A DNA stretch of 64,000 nucleotides from Halanaerobium saccharolyticum subsp. saccharolyticum DSM 6643 (GTDB taxonomy: Bacteria; Bacillota; Halanaerobiia; Halanaerobiales; Halanaerobiaceae). A model generated the notes under the pieces. That model saw only the letters and a program-made list of their open reading frames with translations, did no database searches and was not told the origin of the DNA. The stretch covers positions 1-64,000 of the forward strand of contig NZ_CAUI01000021.1 in NCBI RefSeq assembly GCF_000350165.1, read 5' to 3'. The position numbers and the translations under genes are program-made. Below, piece by piece: positions 57,456-64,000 of this stretch (its first letter is position 1; each line of letters starts with the position of its first letter).

Positions 57456-57544
57456 AGAATTATTTTAAATATAATCTTGATTTTTAGTTAATAGTAAGTT
57501 AAAATAATTCATGTTAAATTGTATATACTTTGGAGGGGTAGTTG

Positions 57545-58399
57545 ATGAGTCAGAAAGAAAACCAGAGGCCGGATTATTATGATGAATATGAAATAGATTT
57601 AAGAGAATATGTGCTTCTGCTGTGGGAGCATAAATATTTTATAATTGGTTTAACAGTTTTATCAGTGTTGATTTCATATGTTTATTCTGCTAATTTTATT
57701 ATACCAAACTATCAAAATTCCTTGACAGTACAATTGTCTAACACAAAAGGAAATTATAGTGAAACTGAGTCAATAAATGAATTATTAAAAAGTGATGAAT
57801 TGATTGTTCCTGCTTTAAAAAATGTTGATTTAAATTCTAACAGTATAAATAATATTAATACTAAAATTATTTCTAACTTGAGATTAACAGAACAAGGAAT
57901 GCAGGGCGCGGTATATGGGGGTATTATTAGTCTTCAAGCTGAAAGTGCAGATCAAGAAAAATTATATATTGCCTTAAATGCTATTATAAATGAATTTGAA
58001 AGAAGATCAAATAGTTATTTTGAAGAAATTTTGGAAGAAAAGAAAAGAAACTTGACTATGATTAATAATGAAATTGAAAACTTAGATAAAGAAATTGATA
58101 AAACTAATGAAATTTTAAATAATTTTCAAGATGTTTCAATTGATAAAGCATTCATTATTTCAAGTGTTAATTCTAAATTGAATATTTTGTCAAAAACTAA
58201 AAGAGAATATTTGGCTGATTATCGAAAATTAAAAGGAGAAATAAATGATCACAGAGCATTTAGAGTTTTAAACTTCCCTCCAAAAAAATCTAATAAAATT
58301 AGTCCTAATATAAGATTAAATATTGCAATTGCAGCAGTTTTAGGATTAATGTTGTCAGTTTTTATAGTATTCTTTAAAAAATTTATGAAAGAAGAATAG
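57545..58399 (+). CDS. Wzz-like chain-length determinant protein
   Basis: At 284 aa it has an N-terminal cytoplasmic stretch (DEYEIDLREYVLLLWEHKYF), a first membrane helix (about 34-52), an extracytoplasmic coiled-coil region (about 150-215, with charged heptads) and a second helix near the C-terminus (IAIAAVLGLMLSVFIVFF). This is the Wzz/polysaccharide copolymerase layout. No kinase domain is fused. TGGAGGGG precedes ATG 57545. No glycosyltransferases are beside it; UDP-glucose dehydrogenase lies 1.5 kb downstream. Confidence 0.85.
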   Translation: MSQKENQRPDYYDEYEIDLREYVLLLWEHKYFIIGLTVLSVLISYVYSANFIIPNYQNSLTVQLSNTKGNYSETESINELLKSDELIVPALKNVDLNSNSINNINTKIISNLRLTEQGMQGAVYGGIISLQAESADQEKLYIALNAIINEFERRSNSYFEEILEEKKRNLTMINNEIENLDKEIDKTNEILNNFQDVSIDKAFIISSVNSKLNILSKTKREYLADYRKLKGEINDHRAFRVLNFPPKKSNKISPNIRLNIAIAAVLGLMLSVFIVFFKKFMKEE

Positions 58400-58414
58400 T
58401 TAAATATTAACTAA

Positions 58415-58460
58415 AAAGCCCAGTGGACTTCAACTATCAAGTTGAAATCACCTGGGCTTT
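58415..58460. terminator. bidirectional terminator
   Basis: AAAGCCCAGTGGACTTCAAC pairs with GTTGAAATCACCTGGGCTTT, about 18 pairs with wobbles, with A/T runs on both sides. It serves the Wzz-like gene and the convergent ligase gene. Confidence 0.85.
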
Positions 58461-58464
58461 CATT

Positions 58465-59727
58465 TTAGTTTAATAAACACCAGTTAAGCGCTTCTTTTTT
58501 TCCTTTGTCTAAATTATTTAAAGTCTTAAATTTAAGTGGACCATATTTCAAATAACTTGCCTCTAATATTTTCAGAAAGTCTAATTCATACTTAGTAGCG
58601 GTATTCTTTGTCTTTTTTAAAATCTCTGCTATGAATTCACTTCTTTTAGTACTTTTTTTATCTTCAACCATTTCCTTTTTAAAATTTATAAACTTTTTTT
58701 GGTTATATTTCAAAGAGCGTTGATATAAATAATTTAAATTCTTCTGATTATAAAATATATTTTTTAATAAAGTTATAAAAGCAAAATTATAGGGATAAGG
58801 AAGAGCATCAGCTGCTCTAAACTCTATGTATTTTTGGGTTCTTACATCAGGAAAAACCATAGATAGAAAGTGTTCAATTTCTTTGGTTTTATCATTCTCC
58901 ATTACATCTTTTAGAACTTTATTATCTGTATAAATTAGTTTCCCATTTTTCTTTTTTATAATAGGAGGTATTTTTAAAAGATATTCTGCATAATCATTAT
59001 AGCCATATTTTTTATCAAATATATCATTAATAGTTCCTGATCTCTGGCTGTCACAGTTAGTCCAAATATTTTCTCTAGCACTTGATTTATCTGCTTTTTT
59101 ACCTTCAAAAAAAGGTGTGTTGTCAAAAAGATAATAAATTACAGGAGAGATAAAATATCCAACTCTCATCTTTTTAATATAATCTTCTTCATTAATATAA
59201 TCAATGCTCATTTGGACTGAAGCAGTTCCCTTCATCATATTATGAGCATATTTCCCCTTATCTTTAAAATATTTATACATAAAATCATAACGTTTTTTAG
59301 GTAAAAGTGGAATATTATTAATCAGACTGTGAGGTTGATAACCTAAAACAGCTATTTTTTGGTCCCATTTATTTAAAATATTTACAAGCTTTTCGATAAA
59401 GTCAAGATAAATAGTTTCTATTTGCTTTAGATCAGCAAAGGGAATAATACTTAATTCTAACTGCCCACCTGGTTCAAGAGTAATAGCTTTATTATTACTA
59501 TTTAAACCAATTAGATGTTTTCCCTCATAAACTTTTTCCCAATCCGACTTTTTGCTTAGTTCTTCGAGTAATTTTTCTATTCCATTTTTTTCAAAATAAG
59601 AAACAGCAGTTAAATCTTCATGAAGAATTAAATGTTCAAACTCCACACCAATTTTATGAGTTTCTTTTTTGCTTTCAGCATTTTTAAAGTAACTGCTTAA
59701 TGTTTCAAGCTGTTTTTTATAATCCAT
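58465..59727 (-). CDS. glutamate-cysteine ligase (GCS2-type, GshA-like)
   Basis: At 420 aa it has the motifs of the proteobacterial/plant-type ligase: GVEFEHLI at 27-34, ITLEPGGQLELS, and MMKGTASVQMSIDYINEEDYIKKM. It would make gamma-glutamylcysteine from Glu, Cys and ATP. No glutathione synthetase gene is seen in the window. Its stop lies against the terminator at 58415-58460. Whether glutathione is made is unknown. Confidence 0.82.
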   Translation of the reverse strand: MDYKKQLETLSSYFKNAESKKETHKIGVEFEHLILHEDLTAVSYFEKNGIEKLLEELSKKSDWEKVYEGKHLIGLNSNNKAITLEPGGQLELSIIPFADLKQIETIYLDFIEKLVNILNKWDQKIAVLGYQPHSLINNIPLLPKKRYDFMYKYFKDKGKYAHNMMKGTASVQMSIDYINEEDYIKKMRVGYFISPVIYYLFDNTPFFEGKKADKSSARENIWTNCDSQRSGTINDIFDKKYGYNDYAEYLLKIPPIIKKKNGKLIYTDNKVLKDVMENDKTKEIEHFLSMVFPDVRTQKYIEFRAADALPYPYNFAFITLLKNIFYNQKNLNYLYQRSLKYNQKKFINFKKEMVEDKKSTKRSEFIAEILKKTKNTATKYELDFLKILEASYLKYGPLKFKTLNNLDKGKKEALNWCLLN

Positions 59728-59959
59728 AATTTATCCTTTCTGAATATTTTTTTAAAAATTAAGTTTACGTATTTACTTATATTAATATATTATAAATAAA
59801 TCAACTTTTTCCTGCATTTTAAGCCGATTTTAAAAACACAGCATATTAAATAGCAAAATATGTCGATCTTTTTGTTTGAATATAAAAGACATTTATAATA
59901 GAATTAGATTGAGAAATTATTCATCAATATAAAATTTACATATAGGGGAGAATGATAAA

Positions 59960-61126
59960 ATGAAAATAACAGTTGCAGGGGCTGGTTATGTTGGACTTTC
60001 AAATGCAGTTTTACTTGCGCAAAATCATGAGGTAACTGCTGTAGATGTCATAGAAGAAAAAGTTGAAATGATTAATAGGAGAGAATCTCCAATTGTTGAT
60101 GCTGAGTTAGAAGACTATTTAGCTAATAAAGAACTTAACTTAAGGGCGACAACTGATTCTTTGAAAGCTTATCGAGAAGCTGATTATGTTATAATTGCAA
60201 CACCTACTAATTATGACCCAGACCAAAATTATTTTAATACAAGAACAGTAGAGGCGGTTGTGGCAAATGTACTGTCTTTTAATGAAGATGCTGTAATGAT
60301 TATAAAGTCAACTGTTCCGGTTGGCTATACTAAGGAATTAAGAGAAAAATTTGATACAGAAAACATTATTTTTTCTCCTGAATTTTTAAGAGAAGGAAAA
60401 GCTCTTTATGATAATCTTTACCCTTCGCGAATTATTGTAGGAGAACAATCTGAAAGAGCTAAAGAATTTGCAGATCTTTTAGTTAAAGGTGCAGAAAAAG
60501 AAGATATAGAAGTTTTATTTACCGATTCAACCGAAGCAGAAGCAATTAAGTTATTTGCAAATACTTATCTTGCTATGCGGGTTGCTTTCTTCAATGAGTT
60601 AGATACTTATGCTGAAGTTAGAGATTTAGATAGTAAACAGATAATTGAAGGTGTTGGCTTAGATCCACGAATTGGAGATCACTACAATAATCCATCTTTT
60701 GGTTATGGTGGTTATTGTCTGCCAAAAGATACAAAACAGCTGCTCGCTAATTACGAAGATGTTCCAAATAATATTATGCAGGCAATTGTAGATGCCAACA
60801 GAACTAGAAAGGATCACGTTGCCGAAATGATTGTCAAACAGCAGCCTGAAAAGGTTGGCATTTATAGGTTGACAATGAAGAAAAACTCGGATAATTTTAG
60901 ACAATCTTCGGTTCAGGGTGTAATGAAAAGAATTAAAGCAAAAGGGATAGAAGTAGTTGTTTATGAGCCTGTTTTAGAAGCTGAAGAATTTTATAGATCA
61001 AAAGTCATTAAAGATTTAGATCAATTTAAAGCAGAATCCGAAATTATTGTAGCAAATAGAATGGCTGAAGAAATAGAAGATGTAGCAGAAAAAGTTTATA
61101 CTAGAGATTTATTTAATAATAATTAA
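59960..61126 (+). CDS. UDP-glucose 6-dehydrogenase
   Basis: This oxidises UDP-glucose to UDP-glucuronate with two NAD. The Rossmann loop [13 protein letters not shown] (7-19), the KSTVPVG segment and the catalytic Cys253 in [13 protein letters not shown] are intact. At 388 aa it is the short (E. coli Ugd-like) type. TAGGGGAG precedes the ATG. It may feed an acidic polysaccharide; only the Wzz-like gene hints at one nearby. Confidence 0.93.
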   Translation: MKITVAGAGYVGLSNAVLLAQNHEVTAVDVIEEKVEMINRRESPIVDAELEDYLANKELNLRATTDSLKAYREADYVIIATPTNYDPDQNYFNTRTVEAVVANVLSFNEDAVMIIKSTVPVGYTKELREKFDTENIIFSPEFLREGKALYDNLYPSRIIVGEQSERAKEFADLLVKGAEKEDIEVLFTDSTEAEAIKLFANTYLAMRVAFFNELDTYAEVRDLDSKQIIEGVGLDPRIGDHYNNPSFGYGGYCLPKDTKQLLANYEDVPNNIMQAIVDANRTRKDHVAEMIVKQQPEKVGIYRLTMKKNSDNFRQSSVQGVMKRIKAKGIEVVVYEPVLEAEEFYRSKVIKDLDQFKAESEIIVANRMAEEIEDVAEKVYTRDLFNNN

Positions 61127-61156
61127 AGCTTAACTTTCAGTTGCTCAGCCAAATTT

Positions 61157-61182
61157 ACCTCCCGTAATTTTTTACGGGAGGT
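61157..61182. terminator. bidirectional terminator
   Basis: ACCTCCCGTAA pairs with TTACGGGAGGT over 11 bp, followed by TTTTT on the plus strand. It lies between the dehydrogenase gene and the convergent small barrel gene. Confidence 0.88.
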
Positions 61183-61184
61183 TT

Positions 61185-61664
61185 TTAAAATTCTAAGCCT
61201 CCGGTAATAATAATTCCTGCATCAGCAAAAGGAATTATTTCTAATCGATAAGGTTTTTTTCTGAGGCCAACAGCAAAAACTAAAGCTGGGAATGTCCCCA
61301 TATCATGCATCCATGTGCTATACTTTCCATTCTCATCATCATAGCCATGAACAATTCCATAGGTTAATTTAGCAGTGATTTCTGTGTTCCCAAGTTTAGA
61401 TAAATAATAGTTTTTGCCGCTGTAAATATAGATGGTATTTTGATCATAAGTGTTTTTAAAAAAAGCAATACCATTTAATTGATTATTTGAATAATGTCTT
61501 TCAATACCGATTAAATTCTGTTGATTATTTTGATATTCCTTATTGCTATAATGGTGGGTATAAAAACTTGTCTGTAGATAATAATTTTCTAATTCAGCTG
61601 CGCTTAAAGGATTGACTATAAAAATAATAAGTAGTGTGCTTATAAATATTTTTCGAAACCACAT
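61185..61664 (-). CDS. small outer-membrane beta-barrel-like protein
   Basis: At 159 aa it has a signal peptide (1-22, STLLIIFIVNPLSAAE) and eight or so amphipathic strands, ending GGLEF with a C-terminal Phe. The run LIGIERHYSNNQLNGIAFFKNTYDQ, then a YSGKNY-LTYGIVHGY element, resembles short barrel proteins of gammaproteobacteria, some of which carry unreliable transporter annotations. It follows the gene at 61703-63046 by 38 bp, in the same operon. Function unknown. Confidence 0.7.
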   Translation of the reverse strand: MWFRKIFISTLLIIFIVNPLSAAELENYYLQTSFYTHHYSNKEYQNNQQNLIGIERHYSNNQLNGIAFFKNTYDQNTIYIYSGKNYYLSKLGNTEITAKLTYGIVHGYDDENGKYSTWMHDMGTFPALVFAVGLRKKPYRLEIIPFADAGIIITGGLEF

Positions 61665-61702
61665 CTTTAAAACCTCCTCTAGATTTTAGAGGTAGCTTAA
61701 TC

Positions 61703-63046
61703 TTATTTGTCTTTTAACCAGAAATGGGTTCTTTCATCATTCAATTTGCCATCACTGCTAACTACAATACCATTATATGGAGTCCAGCCAACTATTTCTG
61801 TTACATAGAAGACGTCTCTGATACTTATTAGAACTGGCATTTTATCTATAGGATCTCTCATTGCTATGTGTGCTTCTTTACTGCTGTATCCTTTAACTGT
61901 AATCTTTTGGCCTTCAGCATCAAAGTTAGTAATTATTTTATTTGTACGGGCACTAAATAAGGCTTTACCGTTAATTGAACGAGCTAACCAGGGGTGCATT
62001 CTACTTCCCATTCTCATTTCTGCTACACCCGAAATAGTCTCTATTTCTTTTTCGCTAGAATAAGGATAATTTTTTTCAGCCTGCACATCTATAAAAGTAG
62101 TCCCCTGATAAATTATTTCATTTTTAAGCAGCCCTTCTATTTTACTATCAACTAGTAAATCAGAATTAAAGTTAGCTAAGTTATCTTTTATCGACCAGTT
62201 TAAAAGTCGAGTATTTGAACTTGCGATTAGAAAATCATCAGATTTTTCAGTGAACAAATCATCAATATCTTCTGAAATATAGGCTAAATCAACGATGCTT
62301 AATTCAACAGCTGGAGTTCTTTCGATAATTCTGTCCTTTTCGATTCCATTATAATTAATAAGATTTTGGTCTGTCAAAATAAACAGACTGATTTCGCTGA
62401 CACCATGGTCTGATTTAGTTATTTCTAGAGGATAATAAAGTTTATCGGTTTTAAATGTATAAGAAATTGCTTCATTCATCTCAGGATCTGGACTGACTTC
62501 AATAGTATCAAAAACAAAATAATTATAACCACGATTAATATAATTATTAATTGTTTCTTTTAATGTTTCAGGAATTTGAGGAGCTTTTTCTCCTTTTTCC
62601 TTTAAGTAATTATTGACCCAGTTAACAAAATAATTCTGATTTAAAACTTCAACTACAAGGATATCATGAGATCCAATGACAACTTCTTCTTTAATTTCAG
62701 CAGCAGGAGTTTCTGGCATATCGTTTCTGAGCACAGGCTGTCGTAAATCATCAAAAATTTTCTGCATAACAAATTCATTGGCCCTTCTTAGAACATCCCG
62801 GCTTGATTTTTTAACCTCAGGTTCAGATGGTAGGGGTAGGACCTGTAAAATTTTGGTTTTTTCTGAAGCATATAATTCAGTTGCCAGGATTAGAATTTCC
62901 TCTTCGCCATTCCAGGCGATTAAAGCATCCTGACTCGGTTCAAAAATTCTAACTCCTGGGATATAAGGTATGGATCCCCTGTCAGCAGAAGCAGCTGCTG
63001 GTAATAGTAATAAAAATATTAATAATAACAAAATGATTTTTTTCAA
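61703..63046 (-). CDS. secreted protein of unknown function (possibly DUF2330-like)
   Basis: From TTG 63046 (AGGAGGGA 7 nt upstream) the protein has 447 aa with a clear signal peptide (KKIILLLLIFLLLLPAAASA). The segment IPYIPGVRIFEPSQDALIAWNGEEEILIL followed by VLPLPSEPEV is characteristic of a family of exported proteins in anaerobes that I associate with DUF2330, though not certainly. A longer open frame upstream lacks a ribosome-binding site. It is the first gene of an operon with the small barrel and is presumably periplasmic or surface-exposed. Confidence 0.7.
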   Translation of the reverse strand: MKKIILLLLIFLLLLPAAASADRGSIPYIPGVRIFEPSQDALIAWNGEEEILILATELYASEKTKILQVLPLPSEPEVKKSSRDVLRRANEFVMQKIFDDLRQPVLRNDMPETPAAEIKEEVVIGSHDILVVEVLNQNYFVNWVNNYLKEKGEKAPQIPETLKETINNYINRGYNYFVFDTIEVSPDPEMNEAISYTFKTDKLYYPLEITKSDHGVSEISLFILTDQNLINYNGIEKDRIIERTPAVELSIVDLAYISEDIDDLFTEKSDDFLIASSNTRLLNWSIKDNLANFNSDLLVDSKIEGLLKNEIIYQGTTFIDVQAEKNYPYSSEKEIETISGVAEMRMGSRMHPWLARSINGKALFSARTNKIITNFDAEGQKITVKGYSSKEAHIAMRDPIDKMPVLISIRDVFYVTEIVGWTPYNGIVVSSDGKLNDERTHFWLKDK

Positions 63047-63195
63047 TTCAATCCCTCCTGTATAAGTATAATTTGTTACTAATATAGTTCTGCACCGGTC
63101 CATTTTATTCCTGCTTAAAGGTAAAAACTTAACTTAAAAAAGCAAAATGTTAATATTTGAAATTTGTGATATAATGATTCTAAGAGGTGAGATAA

Positions 63196-63804
63196 ATGGA
63201 TTTATTTACATTGGCAGCCCCTTTCTTTGATTTAGCAATGAAAATATCCGGTCATCATAAAGTTTTAGTTGAACTTGGTGAAAGAATTAAAAAAGAAGAG
63301 CTAAAGTCAAACTTTGAAAAAAAGAATAAAAGTCTGCTTGATTTGGGTGGTGGAACTGGAGAATTGGTTAATCACCTGCCTCAAAATTTAGAGATTACAA
63401 TAGTTGATCCATCAAAGGCAATGTTAAAAAAGGGGCAGAAAAAAAGCTTTTCCCAACCAGTAAACCATATACTTGCTGATGCAGCAGATTTACCTTTTAA
63501 TGATGATCTTTTTGATTATCTTATTATTTCTGATGCTTTACATCATTTTAGACGTGTTGAGCCTGCTTTAAAAGAGGCAGCAAGAGTGCTCAAACCGGGA
63601 GCAAAAATTTACATTTTGGAATTCGATCCAAGTTCTTTTTTTACCAGATTAATTGTGTTTTTTGAAAAATTAGCAGGGGAACCGGTTAACTTTTATCAAC
63701 CGCAAAAATTAGTCTCTATGCTTGGCAAAAATGAATTAAAAACTGAGCATGAGTATCTAAATAAATCACTCTATATTATTCAAGGAAAAAAGTCTTTTGA
63801 ATAG
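63196..63804 (+). CDS. class I SAM-dependent methyltransferase
   Basis: The SAM-binding loop LLDLGGGTGELVNHL (about 46-60), the acidic IVDPSKAML (about 69-77), DAADLPFND and the LIISDALHHF motif show a UbiE/Methyltransf_11-type enzyme. At 202 aa it is a bare domain. The substrate is unknown; hydrophobic C-terminal residues (LIVFFEKLAGEP) would fit a small or lipid acceptor. AGAGGTGAG precedes the ATG. Confidence 0.85.
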   Translation: MDLFTLAAPFFDLAMKISGHHKVLVELGERIKKEELKSNFEKKNKSLLDLGGGTGELVNHLPQNLEITIVDPSKAMLKKGQKKSFSQPVNHILADAADLPFNDDLFDYLIISDALHHFRRVEPALKEAARVLKPGAKIYILEFDPSSFFTRLIVFFEKLAGEPVNFYQPQKLVSMLGKNELKTEHEYLNKSLYIIQGKKSFE

Positions 63805-63895
63805 AGAAATATCATGGCTTGGTGAATAGCTTTCTTATTTAAATAATTCTAACAATTCAGAAAGCGAAAAAGTTATAATAAAAGATGTGAAAAAT

Positions 63896-63924
63896 TTGAC
63901 AGTAGAATTGTAAAGTATTATACT
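63896..63924 (+). promoter_or_regulatory. promoter of the gene at the right edge
   Basis: TTGACA (63896-63901) and TATACT (63919-63924) are spaced 17 bp. The ATG of the edge gene is at 63978. Confidence 0.75.
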
Positions 63925-63977
63925 TAAAGAGGAAATAATAATACAAATCTACCTTAATAATAGGAGGGAAAATTATA

Positions 63978-64000
63978 ATGGCAAAACAAATGAAAACAAT
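63978..64000 (+). CDS. 5' end of a gene, probably pyruvate:ferredoxin oxidoreductase
   Basis: Only seven codons and two bases are inside: M-A-K-Q-M-K-T and an eighth codon starting AT. A strong ribosome-binding site (TAGGAGGGAA) and a consensus promoter precede it. The start MAKQMKT followed by Met or Ile matches the usual start of pyruvate:ferredoxin oxidoreductases (MAK-x-MKTMDGN), which are highly expressed in fermentative anaerobes. Too short to be sure. Confidence 0.5.

Overview
The window is the replication-origin region of an AT-rich, low-GC Firmicute that appears to have an outer membrane; gene content and style fit the Halanaerobiales (a Halanaerobium-like halophilic anaerobe), although the genus is an inference. 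The order rrn - gyrA - gyrB - remB - recF - yaaA - dnaN - dnaA - (oriC) - rnpA - yidD - yidC - khpB - mnmE - mnmG - rsmG - noc - parA - parB is the classic Bacillus/Clostridium origin layout. Envelope genes point to a diderm cell: a LolA-type periplasmic protein next to LolCDE-like ABC genes, and two predicted outer-membrane beta-barrels with signal peptides and C-terminal Phe.

Region 1-10.6 kb (minus strand, leftward replichore). At the left edge lie the leader and three tandem strong promoters (17-bp spacers) of an rRNA operon that runs out of the window. Next come an independent 37-codon gene with its own terminator, then gyrA, gyrB, remB, recF, the S4-domain gene, dnaN and dnaA. The origin is bipartite. 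A DnaA-trio (six TAG repeats beside GGGGC) and an AT-rich stretch lie between dnaA and dnaN, and about ten DnaA boxes lie between dnaA and rnpA. rpmH (L34), normally beside rnpA, is not here.

Region 10.6-31.5 kb (plus strand). This holds membrane-insertion and tRNA-modification genes, then the chromosome segregation set: Noc, ParA and ParB, two perfect parS copies plus one degenerate copy, and a perfect Noc-binding palindrome inside gcvPB. Next are a glycine-riboswitch-controlled gcvT-H-PA-PB operon, a TPR protein, a DUF951 small gene, ychF, a PAP2 phosphatase, rpsF-ssb-rpsR behind a probable S6:S18 leader, a DUF2232 gene, rplI, a catalytically dead ABC-type ATPase and a universal stress protein.

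Region 31.5-43 kb. A Gfo/Idh/MocA oxidoreductase is followed by a TetR-controlled envelope operon (TetR, LolD-like ATPase, two LolC/E-like permeases, a LolA-like protein, a beta-barrel) whose promoter carries twin palindromic operators. A PspC gene follows, then a minus-strand primosome operon (DnaD-like, DnaI-like, DnaB) ending in a 64-aa protein.

Region 43-64 kb. Purine genes purB-purA-purD, cysE, a GH38 alpha-mannosidase, an aldo/keto reductase with C-terminal cysteines, a minus-strand pair (EAL/HDOD protein and DUF362 ferredoxin-like protein), cysK with a palindrome in its promoter, a YvlD-like membrane protein, a secreted protein of four degenerate repeats, a Wzz-like protein, a glutamate-cysteine ligase, UDP-glucose dehydrogenase, an outer-membrane barrel with a secreted partner, a methyltransferase and the first codons of a gene that looks like pyruvate:ferredoxin oxidoreductase. 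No CRISPR array, insertion sequence, prophage or tRNA gene was seen.
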